64,000 nt of DNA from Sva-07 sp942492715 (GCA_942492715.1 CALOFW010000002.1:124001-188000), one strand, 5' to 3'; numbered from the stretch's first letter, positions 16,454-24,660 are shown. A program made the numbers and translations. Notes: generated from the sequence alone by a model not told the origin.

Positions 16454-16834
16454 CGTGAACCCGAGTTCCTCCATGATCGGCACGGTCTGACCGCTGCGGT
16501 TTCCGGAGCGGCAGTAGACGACGTAGGGGACGGTGGGATCGAGCTGGGCCAGTTGCTCGGCGAAGTCGGGGCTGTAGAAGTCGAGCTGGACGGCGCCGTC
16601 GATGTGCCCCTCGGCGTACTCCTCCGCGGTGCGCACGTCGAGGACGACGAGATCTTCGGGGGCATCGTCGATGATCGATGCCGCCGCATCGGCGGAGACC
16701 GTGGTGAACCCGGCGGGCTGTTCCGCTGCGGCGGGTGTGGTGGCAGTCGAGGCCGAGTCGCTGTCGCTCCCGCACGCAGTGAGCGACCCGAAGCCGACGA
16801 CGCCGATGACGAGGACCGTGGCGATACTTTTCAC
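16388..16834 (-). CDS. Rhodanese-domain lipoprotein
   Basis: The 148-residue product has a lipoprotein signal ending in GSLTAC (lipid Cys21), an Ala/Ser/Thr linker, and one rhodanese domain with VVLDVRTAEEY, GHIDGAVQLD and the active-site loop VVYCRSGNRSG (Cys108). Rhodaneses move sulfane sulfur from thiosulfate or persulfides to thiols; this one would act outside the membrane. The GTG at 16834 is preceded by GGAGA at 4-8 nt. A perfect ATACC-N6-GGTAT palindrome lies 29 bp upstream, the same type as in front of the persulfide dioxygenase gene, so the two may be co-regulated. Its 3' end overlaps the convergent YihY gene by 66 bp. Confidence 0.88.
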   Translation of the reverse strand: MKSIATVLVIGVVGFGSLTACGSDSDSASTATTPAAAEQPAGFTTVSADAAASIIDDAPEDLVVLDVRTAEEYAEGHIDGAVQLDFYSPDFAEQLAQLDPTVPYVVYCRSGNRSGQTVPIMEELGFTSVADVDGGIVAWQNSGLPVVD

Positions 16835-16862
16835 GTCTCCGAGGATATCGCCCGTTCGGCAC

Positions 16863-16878
16863 ATACCTCCGGAGGTAT
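16863..16878 (-). promoter_or_regulatory. CsoR/CstR-type operator upstream of the rhodanese lipoprotein
   Basis: ATACCTCCGGAGGTAT is a perfect 16-bp palindrome, 29 bp upstream of the GTG at 16834. Two more GGTATTC-like half-sites follow at 10-bp spacing (to 16900). Confidence 0.65.
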
Positions 16879-16985
16879 TCCGAGGTATTCCGATGTATTC
16901 GGCGGGATGCGGCGAGGGTGTCGCCCTGGGTCGGGAAGGACATCGTCCCCTTGCGCCGGCGCGGCCGGTGCGCTTCAGTCGAGGG

Positions 16986-17933
16986 GTGCCCACGGACCCC
17001 ACCCCCCGGATCATCGACGAGTTCGACCTGCCCGACGGGCGACATCTGTTGGTCCGCACCACCTCGGCCGCCGACGCCGACGGGATCTGCGCGCTCTATG
17101 GGGATCTCACCCTCGACGATCGCCACCGTCGGTTCTTCGGGGCGTTCACGCCGCACCAGGAGTGGTGCCGTGAGTGGGCGACCGTCGGCGAGCGCGGTGG
17201 CTTCGGCGTCGTCGCGGTCGTCACGGACCCCGGCACCAGCGCGGACGCCAACGGGAACGACGGCGTGGTCGTCGCCGAAGCCGGCTACGCGATGCGCCAC
17301 GACGGTGATGGCGACCTGGCGATCACCGTGGCCACGCCGTGGCGCGGCTGGCTGGGGCCGTACCTGCTCGATGTGCTCGTGCGGGCCGCCGCCGAGGCCG
17401 GCGTGAGGAATCTGCAGGCCGAGGTGCTGCTCGAGAACGGACCGATGCTGGCGCTGCTCCGCCGACGCGATCCGATCTCGGTCGCTCACGACGACGGCAT
17501 GGTCCGCCTCAGCATCGGGACCACCGGTGTCACGGCGGACTGGCCACCCGAGGAGTCCCGTCCCCGGGTGCTCGTCGAGGTCGCCGGTCGGCGATGGTCG
17601 GGGGAGCGGGCCGCCGAGTCGGCCGGTCTGGCAACCGCACTGTGCGCCGGACCCGGAAGCCGCAAGCGCCACGGATGTCCGGTGCTCGAGGGTGGGTCGT
17701 GCCCGCTGGCGCAGGGTGCCGACGCCATCGTGATGCTGCTCGATCCGGATGACGAGCGCAGTCGGCGGCTCGTGGAGGCGCACCGACGGAACTCGCCGGG
17801 GACACCGCTGTTGGTGCGTGCTGCCGGCTCCCAGGTCAGCGGCGGACCTGCTGAGGGATGCCTGGAGATCGACAGTGACGGACCGACGGCGGTCGCGCAG
17901 ATCCTCTCGCTGCTGGCGCGTCCGCGTTCGTGA
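16986..17933 (+). CDS. GNAT-like protein with a cysteine-containing C-terminal region
   Basis: The 315-residue product has an N-terminal half (about 10-175) resembling a GNAT acyltransferase: LVRTTSAADADGICALYGDL, RRFFGAFTP, GVVVAEAGYAM and WLGPYLLDVLVRAAAEAGV. The C-terminal half (about 185-315) is an alpha/beta segment with the cysteine pattern CAGPGSRKRHGCPV and GGSCPLA, then AIVMLLDPDD, recalling a receiver-like or nucleotide-binding fold; I do not recognise it. The substrate is unknown. The GTG at 16986 is chosen as the first start after a low-complexity region. It is divergent from the rhodanese lipoprotein and could share its control region. Confidence 0.6.
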   Translation: MPTDPTPRIIDEFDLPDGRHLLVRTTSAADADGICALYGDLTLDDRHRRFFGAFTPHQEWCREWATVGERGGFGVVAVVTDPGTSADANGNDGVVVAEAGYAMRHDGDGDLAITVATPWRGWLGPYLLDVLVRAAAEAGVRNLQAEVLLENGPMLALLRRRDPISVAHDDGMVRLSIGTTGVTADWPPEESRPRVLVEVAGRRWSGERAAESAGLATALCAGPGSRKRHGCPVLEGGSCPLAQGADAIVMLLDPDDERSRRLVEAHRRNSPGTPLLVRAAGSQVSGGPAEGCLEIDSDGPTAVAQILSLLARPRS

Positions 17934-17946
17934 TGGCGAGCCTCGT

Positions 17947-18810
17947 TCACCCGTAGAAGATGCGAAGCGCCGATGCCTCCAGCACTCGGCCGTCTTCGGA
18001 GCTTCGTGAGAAGAGGACGAGCGCGCCGCCGCCGGCACCGGGACTGGTGAACTCGATCGTGTCACTGAACGGCGCTCGCGAGGGGGCGCCGCCTCCGGTG
18101 ACGAACCCCACGTGGATCGGCTCCCCGTTGCCGTCGGCACGGAGTTCGACATCGACAGTGCCTTCGAACGCAGCGGCCGTGCCGGAGATGGCGAGCGGGC
18201 TCTCGACGACGGCGCCCTGTTCGGGCTCGTCGATGGCGATGCTCTCGGCAGCCGCGCCCAGCACCCACCAGCTGTCGTCGGCGGTGAGTTGGCGGACGAA
18301 CACGGTGGTCGAGAGTTGGGCGGCACCGGTTCGGATCTCGACCTCGCCCGACCGGCTGTCACCTGCCTGGTACTCGCCCACGACGAGGTCGGTGAAGCCC
18401 AGGTAGTCGGTTGCGAAACTGGTGACCGCCTCGATCGGGTCCGCGAAGCGCGTCGGGGTGTCGACCCACGGCCAGATCGCCGTGCGCGCTGCGACGTCGT
18501 CGGGGATCGTCTCATCGGTCGAGGTCGGAGCGGTCGTGGGTGGGGTGGTGGTCCCTGGGATGGTCGTGTCCGGGATGATGGTGTCCGGAGTGCTGGTGTC
18601 GATCGGGGCATCCGTGGTGGCCGCCGCCGGCTCGGTGACCGGCGACGAGGTGGCGACGTCTGTCGTCGCAGCCGATTCGGTGTCGTCGTCACCACCGGTG
18701 AACAGCACCAGGGCAACCACGAGCGCACCGATGGCGACCAGGACGCCCGCGATCAGCGGCCACCGGCGGGAGCCCGCCTCGTCGGGGTTGTTCGTCGGGG
18801 TCTCGGTCAC
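17947..18810 (-). CDS. Membrane-anchored protein with Gmad2-like immunoglobulin domain
   Basis: The 287-residue protein has a short cytoplasmic start, one membrane segment (about 17-40, WPLIAGVLVAIGALVVALVL), and a long Thr/Pro/Ser-rich linker (about 45-100). The C-terminal region (about 200-287) has AIDEPEQGAVVESPLAISGTA and ends in a beta-rich segment typical of the Gmad2 domain. That domain is known from extracytoplasmic proteins, including spore-germination-associated ones. It would face the outside. It begins 12 nt after the acyl carrier protein gene and may be the last gene of that operon, though its role appears unrelated. Confidence 0.65.
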   Translation of the reverse strand: MTETPTNNPDEAGSRRWPLIAGVLVAIGALVVALVLFTGGDDDTESAATTDVATSSPVTEPAAATTDAPIDTSTPDTIIPDTTIPGTTTPPTTAPTSTDETIPDDVAARTAIWPWVDTPTRFADPIEAVTSFATDYLGFTDLVVGEYQAGDSRSGEVEIRTGAAQLSTTVFVRQLTADDSWWVLGAAAESIAIDEPEQGAVVESPLAISGTAAAFEGTVDVELRADGNGEPIHVGFVTGGGAPSRAPFSDTIEFTSPGAGGGALVLFSRSSEDGRVLEASALRIFYG

Positions 18811-18822
18811 GTCGTCAGCCGG

Positions 18823-19107
18823 TCATTCGGCGGCACGGAGGTAGTCGCGGAGTGCGTTGACGGTGGTGAGGTGGGGGTAGTCACGCTCGGGGATGTCGCG
18901 GCCGGACTGCGTGGCGAGACGCGTCATCACCGCGAGGTGATCCATCGAATCGAGTTGGAGCTCGGTCCACAGGTCGATGTCGTGGTCGAGGTCGCCGAGT
19001 TCGGGCTCCAACTCGGGCGCGACGTCGGCGATCGCCGACAGGATCATCGCCACCGTGTCGACCACGGGGTGGTCGGCCGGGTCGGGCAGGGTTGCGTCGG
19101 TGTTCAC
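18823..19107 (-). CDS. Acyl carrier protein
   Basis: The 94-residue acidic helical protein has the phosphopantetheine attachment motif LDSMDH (Ser54). It starts with a GTG that overlaps the E2 stop by four bases, so translation is probably coupled. Its place directly after E1 alpha, E1 beta and E2 subunits and an acyl-CoA synthetase suggests that acyl groups made by the dehydrogenase complex may be passed to this carrier rather than only to CoA. That is an inference from context. No ketosynthase or other fatty-acid synthase gene is nearby. Confidence 0.88.
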   Translation of the reverse strand: MNTDATLPDPADHPVVDTVAMILSAIADVAPELEPELGDLDHDIDLWTELQLDSMDHLAVMTRLATQSGRDIPERDYPHLTTVNALRDYLRAAE

Positions 19108-20360
19108 AGGTCCTCCGGGTGTTCGAGGTGGTGGGCGATCGTGGCGAGGAATCGGCTGCCGTCGGCGCCGTCGGTGGCGCGGTGGTCGGCGGCGAGTGTT
19201 GCCGTGACGATCGGTCGGATGGTGACGAGGTCCTCGATCACCCAGGGACGCAGACGGGAGCGGCCGAATCCGACGAGCGCCAGTTGTGGCGGCGAGATGA
19301 CACCGTGCACCAGGTCGGCACCGGTGTCGCCGAGGTGGGTGATCGTGATGGTCGAGCCGGTCATCCAGCTCGCTCGCAGCGTGCCGCTCCGAGCCGCGGC
19401 AACCAGCTCGTTGAGCCGCTCCATCACCTCGTCGAGCGAGTGACGATCAGCGGCTTCGACGTGCGGGGTGACCAGGCCACCTCGACGCAGGGAGATCGCC
19501 ATGGCCACGTTGATCGAATCGGCCGGCTCGGGGTGGTCGTCGACCCAGGCTCCGTTGAACTCGCGGTGTTTCGCTGCGGCCAGTGCAACCGCGCGGATCA
19601 GGCAGGCGGCGGGCAGCACCCGTTCGGTGATCGGGCGGCTGGCGTTGCGTTCCGCGAGCCACGCGTCGAGCGGGCCGAGATCGACGTCACGGGCGAGGTG
19701 ATAGTGCGGGATCTCACGGTTCGCCCGACTCATGCGCTCGGCGATCAACGCCCGCATCGATGCAGGAGTTCGTTGCCGCTCCGGGGCCGTTGTCGCGGCG
19801 GCGTTCGCAACGGCGGCGGTCCCGGCCCGGCGGATGTCGGCTTCGACCACTGCGCCGTGGGGTCCGGTTCCCTCGATCGTCGAGAGATCGAGGCCGCGTT
19901 CGGCGGCGAGCCGTCGCGCGAACGGCGATGCCAGCACGCGCCGGTCGGGGTCGACCGCAGGTGTCGGCTCGGGGATGACCGCGGTCGTCGGCTCGAGCAG
20001 CGCTGTGGTCACGTCGGGGTCGGCCGGTGGGGGCGACGGTTGGCTCGATCTGCTCGATGGCGCACCGGTGGTCTCGGTGGCGCCGCCGTCGGCGTCGAGG
20101 TGGCGCAACCGGACGATCGGCGTGCCGACGTCGATCAGTTCACCGACCGGAACGAGGAACTCCTCCACGATGCCGTCGTGCCAGATCTCGATGTCGATGT
20201 CGGACTTCTCGGTCTCCACCACGGCGATCAGGTCGCCTCGGTGCACCGTGTCGCCGACACCCACGCGCCACTCGACCACTCGACCTTCGTCCATGTCGGC
20301 GCCGAGCGACGGTAGGAGATAGTCGAAGCGCGACACGTCGAGGTCGGTCGAATCACTCAT
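19104..20360 (-). CDS. 2-oxoacid dehydrogenase E2 (lipoyl dihydrolipoamide acyltransferase)
   Basis: The 418-residue protein has one lipoyl domain with VETEKSDIDIE (lipoyl-Lys52), a Pro/Thr/Ser linker, and a peripheral-subunit-binding domain (about 143-180, ASPFARRLAAERGLDL...GPHGAVVEADI). The acyltransferase core ends with ADHRATDGADG, carrying the catalytic His near 393. It transfers the acyl group from the lipoyl arm to an acceptor, normally CoA. Start and stop overlap E1 beta and the acyl carrier protein by four bases. No dihydrolipoamide dehydrogenase (E3) gene is present in the window. Confidence 0.93.
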   Translation of the reverse strand: MSDSTDLDVSRFDYLLPSLGADMDEGRVVEWRVGVGDTVHRGDLIAVVETEKSDIDIEIWHDGIVEEFLVPVGELIDVGTPIVRLRHLDADGGATETTGAPSSRSSQPSPPPADPDVTTALLEPTTAVIPEPTPAVDPDRRVLASPFARRLAAERGLDLSTIEGTGPHGAVVEADIRRAGTAAVANAAATTAPERQRTPASMRALIAERMSRANREIPHYHLARDVDLGPLDAWLAERNASRPITERVLPAACLIRAVALAAAKHREFNGAWVDDHPEPADSINVAMAISLRRGGLVTPHVEAADRHSLDEVMERLNELVAAARSGTLRASWMTGSTITITHLGDTGADLVHGVISPPQLALVGFGRSRLRPWVIEDLVTIRPIVTATLAADHRATDGADGSRFLATIAHHLEHPEDL

Positions 20361-21373
20361 CGGTCTCCGACGAGCGCGCGGGCGCTGGCGACGATGTCGT
20401 CGACCTGCGGGATCGCCGCGGTCTCGAGATGCTTGGCGTACGGGATCGGCACTTCGGTGCTGGCGAGCCGCGCCACCGGAGCGTCGAGCGACCAGAAGCA
20501 GCGCTCGGTGAGGCTGGCCGCGATCTCCGCGTTCAGGCCACCGGTGCGCCACCCTTCGTCGACGACCAGCGCGCGGTGTGTGCGATCGAGTGAAGCTGCC
20601 AGGGTGTCGATGTCGAGTGGCCGCAACGATCGCAGGTCGATCACCTCGGCCGACACGCCGGCTGCGGCCAACTGTTCGGCGGCGGCGATCGCCTTGGGAA
20701 CCATGCCGGCCGACGAGACGATGCTCAGGTCGGAGCCGGCCCGTCGGATCGCTGCTCGTTCGAGATCGACGGGGCCGAGCGCCGGATCGACGGGGCCACG
20801 TTCGTTGTAGAGAGCGGAGTGTTCGAAGATGATCACCGGGTTCGGATCGGCCAGCGCGGTCGGCAGCATCCACCGGGCGTCCTCGGGTGTGGCCGGCGCG
20901 ACCACTTTCAGGCCGGGCACGTGGGCGAACCAGCCCTCGAGGCTGTGGGAGTGCTGGGCCGCCAGTTGCCGCCCGGCCCCGGTGGTGGTCCGCACGACCA
21001 GCGGCACGTTGAACTGACCGCCCGACATGTGCAGCAGCGTCGCTGCAGTGTTCACCAACTGATCGAGTGCGAGCAGGCTGAAGTTCACCGTCATGATCTC
21101 GACGATCGGGCGCAGCCCGCCGAGTGCGGCGCCGATCCCCGCCCCGACGAAACCGGACTCCGACAGCGGGGTGTTCCGCACACGATCGCGACCGAACTCC
21201 TCGTACAGGCCCTTCGTGACGGCATACGTGCCGCCGTAGTCGGCGACGTCCTCGCCCATCACGAAGACGCGCTCATCGGTCGCCAGCGCGTCGCGGATCG
21301 CTTCGCGCATCGCCTCCCGGTAGGTCATCGTGGGCGACTCGACGGTGGTGGCGTCGGGGGTGGGATCGGTCAC
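20357..21373 (-). CDS. 2-oxoacid dehydrogenase E1 component, beta subunit
   Basis: The 338-residue product matches the transketolase-like beta subunit. It has TYREAMREAIRDAL, FVMGEDVADYGGTYAVTKG, RVRNTPLSESGFVGAGIGAA and the C-terminal transketolase_C domain with EVIDLRSLRPLDIDTL. With E1 alpha it decarboxylates a 2-oxoacid using thiamine diphosphate. The pattern fits pyruvate, acetoin or branched-chain 2-oxoacid dehydrogenases, and the substrate cannot be fixed from sequence alone. The GTG at 21373 overlaps the E1 alpha stop by four bases; its stop overlaps the E2 start. Confidence 0.92.
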   Translation of the reverse strand: MTDPTPDATTVESPTMTYREAMREAIRDALATDERVFVMGEDVADYGGTYAVTKGLYEEFGRDRVRNTPLSESGFVGAGIGAALGGLRPIVEIMTVNFSLLALDQLVNTAATLLHMSGGQFNVPLVVRTTTGAGRQLAAQHSHSLEGWFAHVPGLKVVAPATPEDARWMLPTALADPNPVIIFEHSALYNERGPVDPALGPVDLERAAIRRAGSDLSIVSSAGMVPKAIAAAEQLAAAGVSAEVIDLRSLRPLDIDTLAASLDRTHRALVVDEGWRTGGLNAEIAASLTERCFWSLDAPVARLASTEVPIPYAKHLETAAIPQVDDIVASARALVGDR

Positions 21374-22473
21374 GGCCAGACCTCGTCGTCGATGGTCTCG
21401 TCGTCGGTGGTCTCGTCGTCGGTGGTCGCGCCGTCGGTGGTCGCGCCGCTCGGCTCGGGTTCGTGTTCGGTGATCGTGGTGGGCCTCGGGAGGGTGACAT
21501 GGTTCGTGAGGGTCCCGACCGGCTCCAGCGGAGCGTCGTCGGCGGCGTCCACCGCAGCATCGGTCTCCGCTCGTGCGGCCACCCACATCGCCTCGACGTC
21601 GTCGTCGGTGGCGATTCCGTCGGCCATCAGGCGAGCCGCGAAGGTCGCGATCGGGTCGCGCTCCTTCCACCGCTCCACCTCCGCGGGATCGCGGTACAGG
21701 TCGGGGTCGAACATCGAGTGGGCGCGGAACCGGTACGTCTGGAATTCGATGAACATCGGGCCGCCATCGGCCCGGATCGATGCGAGCGCCTTCGTGGTGG
21801 CCCGGTGGACCTCGGCGACATCCATGCCGTCGACGCTCCATGCAGGGATGGCGTAGCTCGCTGCCTTGAGGGCGAGGTCGATCTGCGACTCGCTCGATCG
21901 CAGCGACGTGCCCATCGCGTAGCGGTTGTTCTCGCAGCAGAAGAGCACGGGCACGTTCCAGAGCGCGGCGAGGTTCATCGCTTCGTGGAACTCGCCCTCG
22001 GCGATGGCCCCCTCACCGAAGAAGCACACCGTCACTGCGCCCGAACGCCCGAGGACCTGGTCGGCGAGGCCGAGGCCGACGGCGACGGGGAGGTGCCCCC
22101 CGACGATTGCGTTGCCGCCGAAGAAGCGCGTCGCCGCGTCGAACAGGTGCATCGATCCGCCTCGCCCGCCCGAGCAGCCGGTCGACTTGCCGAACATCTC
22201 GCACATGATCGACTCGGCCGACACACCGCGCAGCAACGCGTGGCCGTGTTCGCGGTACGTGGCCAGCACGGCGTCGTCCGGTTGCAGGCACCTCATCACC
22301 CCCGAGGCGATCGCCTCCTCACCGATGTACAGGTGCAGGAAGCCGCGGATCTTCGACTCGCCGTAGAGTTCGGCGCAGCGCTCCTCGAAGACCCGTACAC
22401 GGATCATGTCGGCGAGCAGTGAACGCCACAGGTCGTGCCGCGCGGTGTCGCTGGGCGCGGTGTCGGTGGTCAT
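21370..22473 (-). CDS. 2-oxoacid dehydrogenase E1 component, alpha subunit
   Basis: The 367-residue product has the alpha-subunit pattern: FLHLYIGEEAIASGVM, YREHGHALLRG, GGSMHLFD and the thiamine-diphosphate motif GEGAIAEGEFHEAMNLA ending in CENN (about 153-184). The chain ends in an unusual acidic tail built from four five-residue repeats (Thr-Thr-Asp-Asp-Glu-like), encoded by 15-bp tandem repeats at 21385-21444. Start and stop overlap neighbouring genes by four bases, so it is translationally coupled to the acyl-CoA synthetase and E1 beta. Confidence 0.92.
   Translation of the reverse strand: MTTDTAPSDTARHDLWRSLLADMIRVRVFEERCAELYGESKIRGFLHLYIGEEAIASGVMRCLQPDDAVLATYREHGHALLRGVSAESIMCEMFGKSTGCSGGRGGSMHLFDAATRFFGGNAIVGGHLPVAVGLGLADQVLGRSGAVTVCFFGEGAIAEGEFHEAMNLAALWNVPVLFCCENNRYAMGTSLRSSESQIDLALKAASYAIPAWSVDGMDVAEVHRATTKALASIRADGGPMFIEFQTYRFRAHSMFDPDLYRDPAEVERWKERDPIATFAARLMADGIATDDDVEAMWVAARAETDAAVDAADDAPLEPVGTLTNHVTLPRPTTITEHEPEPSGATTDGATTDDETTDDETIDDEVWP
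21385..21444 (-). repeat. 15-bp tandem repeat at the E1 alpha 3' end
   Basis: Four units related to GTCGTCGGTGGTCTC stand head to tail (21385, 21400, 21415, 21430). They are in frame and encode the acidic tail of E1 alpha. Confidence 0.85.
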
Positions 22474-24284
22474 GTCGCCTCCGCTGTCGACTCGAGCGCC
22501 GACGTGTCGCCCTCGTCCTCGCCGAGTTCGCGCGCCTTCAGGAGGCGCCGCATGATCTTGCCGCTGCGAGTGTGGGGCAGCGACTCGACGAACTCGATCT
22601 CCCGCGGTGCAACGGCTGCTCCCAGACGCGAGCGGGCGTGTCCGAGCAGCTCACGCCGGAGTTCCTCGTTGGCCTCGCGGTCGGGAGCGAGGACGACGAA
22701 CGCCTTGACGATCGTCCCGGCGGTCTCGTCGGGCTTGCCGATGACGCCGGTCTCGACGACGGCGGGATGTTCGTCGAGCACCGACTCCACCTCGAACGGT
22801 CCGATCAGGTGGCCGGCGGTCTTGATGACATCGTCGCCCCGGCCGACGAACCAGAAGTAGCCGTCGGCGTCGCGACGCGCCAGATCACCGGACCGGTACC
22901 AGCCGTCGACGAACGTCGCGTCGTAGCGCGCCTGTTGATCGAGGTAGCCGCGGAACATCGACGGCCAACCGGCTCGGAGAGCGAGTTCCCCGGAGACCGC
23001 CGGGTCGGTGATCTCGACCGGAGCGCCGTCGTCGTCGGTCACCAGTTCACCGTCGGGTGTCCGAGCCAACAGCGTCGCCTCGATGCCGGGCAATGGGCGT
23101 CCCATCGAGCCGGCCCGTACGGGCTGTGACCGGTAGTTGGCGATCATGATCCCACCGGTCTCCGTCTGCCACCAGGTGTCGAGGACAGGGACCCCGAACA
23201 CTCGCTCACACCATCTGACCGCCTCTGCGTCGAGGGGCTCGCCGACGCTGGCGAGCAGGCGCAGCGCACCGAAGTCGTGAGTTGCCGCGAGCTCGGGTCC
23301 GAGGCGCTGCAGCATCCGGATCGCCGTCGGTGCGGTGTAGAAGATGTCGACGGCGTGATGTTCGAGGATGCGGTACCAGCGTTCGGCGTCGAAGTCCGCC
23401 TCGTCGACGATGCTCGTCACGCCGTTCGTGAGCGGTGCGATGATCCCGTAGGAGGTGCCGGTGACCCAGCCCGGGTCAGCGGTGCACCAGAACACGTCGT
23501 CGGGGTGCAGGTCGAGCACGAGCCGACCGGTGAGGTGATGGGTCACCACGGCACCGTGCACGTGGATCGCTCCCTTGGGCGTGCCCGTCGTGCCGCTCGT
23601 GAAGTGCAGGAGCGCCGGTGTCTCGGGATCGGTGTAGCCGATTTCGAAGGTCGAGTCGGCGTCGCAGAGGAAGGCACCGAACGACATCACGCGAGGGCCG
23701 CCCTGTCGTCCGTTCGGCGAACCGGCGGTCTGATCCTCCGTTGCGCCGCACACGAGCACGAGTTCGAGATCGGGCAGGCGGTCGACGATGCCGGCCACCT
23801 TGCGGCGGTACAGCGTCGGGGTGGTCACCAGGACCCTGATGTGCCCGAGTTGGAGTCGCTGGGCGATCGGGTCGGGCCCGAACGCCGAGAACAGTGGGGT
23901 GAAGGTGCCCTGCGCCTTGAGCGTGCCGAGCGCGGTCACGTAGAGATCGGGGATCCTGCCGGTGAGCGTGGCGACGCCCGTACCCGGACCGAATCCGTTG
24001 TTGCGCAGCGCGCACGCGAACCGGTCGGTGCGGGTGGCCAGCATCGAATAGGTCAGGTCGACGGGCGCCTCGACGTCGGTGCGGTCACGGCCGATCCACT
24101 TGATCGCCACGTGGTCACCTCGCCCGGCCCGTACATGGCGGTCGAGGGCGAGATCGGCGATGTTGACGCCGTGCCCGGCGTCGGGTCGACCGCCGAGATC
24201 GTCCCAGGCGCGGTCCCAGTCGAACGCGGCGACGGTCCCCTCGTAGTCGACGAGCCAGGGGTCGACGGTCGCACGCGTGGTCAT
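22470..24284 (-). CDS. AMP-forming acyl-CoA synthetase (acetyl-CoA-synthetase-like)
   Basis: The 604-residue product has the ANL-superfamily motifs: HFTSGTTGTPKGAIHVHGAV near 230, DTWWQTETGG near 375, WYRSGDLARRDADGY, KTAGHLIGPFEVES and the C-terminal catalytic RSGKIMRR lysine. The DTWWQTETGG and GHLIGPFEVE pattern is closest to acetyl/propionyl-CoA synthetases. The gene lies between the AhpD-like protein and E1 alpha with four-base overlaps on both sides, so it belongs to the oxoacid dehydrogenase operon. It may activate the matching free acid, giving a second route to the same acyl-CoA. Confidence 0.9.
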   Translation of the reverse strand: MTTRATVDPWLVDYEGTVAAFDWDRAWDDLGGRPDAGHGVNIADLALDRHVRAGRGDHVAIKWIGRDRTDVEAPVDLTYSMLATRTDRFACALRNNGFGPGTGVATLTGRIPDLYVTALGTLKAQGTFTPLFSAFGPDPIAQRLQLGHIRVLVTTPTLYRRKVAGIVDRLPDLELVLVCGATEDQTAGSPNGRQGGPRVMSFGAFLCDADSTFEIGYTDPETPALLHFTSGTTGTPKGAIHVHGAVVTHHLTGRLVLDLHPDDVFWCTADPGWVTGTSYGIIAPLTNGVTSIVDEADFDAERWYRILEHHAVDIFYTAPTAIRMLQRLGPELAATHDFGALRLLASVGEPLDAEAVRWCERVFGVPVLDTWWQTETGGIMIANYRSQPVRAGSMGRPLPGIEATLLARTPDGELVTDDDGAPVEITDPAVSGELALRAGWPSMFRGYLDQQARYDATFVDGWYRSGDLARRDADGYFWFVGRGDDVIKTAGHLIGPFEVESVLDEHPAVVETGVIGKPDETAGTIVKAFVVLAPDREANEELRRELLGHARSRLGAAVAPREIEFVESLPHTRSGKIMRRLLKARELGEDEGDTSALESTAEAT

Positions 24285-24625
24285 GGCGAGAACTGCTCCA
24301 GCGCTCGCATGGCATGGGTCGCGTACGTCGATGCCGGGCCGCCGCCCATGAGGAGGGCGACACCGATCGCTTCGTGGGCCTGCTCCGGGGTCGCCCCGGC
24401 TCGCAACGCATCGTGCATGTGCAGTGCGATGCAGTCATCGCAGCGCTGCACGATGGCGATCGCCACCGCCATCAGTTCCTTGGTCGCCTGCGGCAGGGCG
24501 CCGTCGGCGACCGCGGAGCGGTGCAGCTCGCCGAAGCCCTTCATCTGTGCCGGGATCGCGGTCATCAGATCTCGATAGCCCTGTCGGAGTTCCGAACGGT
24601 GGGCCGGGAAGTCCTGAACGGTCAT
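24281..24625 (-). CDS. AhpD-like alkylhydroperoxidase with CxxC motif
   Basis: The 114-residue product is a single AhpD/carboxymuconolactone decarboxylase domain with the redox motif RCDDCIALHMHDA (Cys62, Cys65, His69) and KELMAVAIAIVQ before it. In mycobacteria AhpD is reduced by lipoylated E2 and lipoamide dehydrogenase and passes electrons to AhpC. Here it is the first gene of an operon encoding E1 alpha, E1 beta and a lipoyl E2, which supports a similar partnership by context. An ATG at 24634 is an alternative start. The stop overlaps the acyl-CoA synthetase start by four bases. Confidence 0.85.
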   Translation of the reverse strand: MTVQDFPAHRSELRQGYRDLMTAIPAQMKGFGELHRSAVADGALPQATKELMAVAIAIVQRCDDCIALHMHDALRAGATPEQAHEAIGVALLMGGGPASTYATHAMRALEQFSP

Positions 24626-24660
24626 GGAACCCATGGTGGGTGAGCACAGGTGATCGTGCC

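Noticed and set aside
21385..21444. Possible CRISPR or iteron array
   Set aside because: The 15-bp units are in frame inside the E1 alpha gene and are explained by a coding minisatellite.
18823..24625. Acetoin dehydrogenase operon (acoABC)
   Set aside because: E1 and E2 would fit, but there is no acoX or lipoamide dehydrogenase, and an ACP and acyl-CoA synthetase are present instead, so the substrate was left open.
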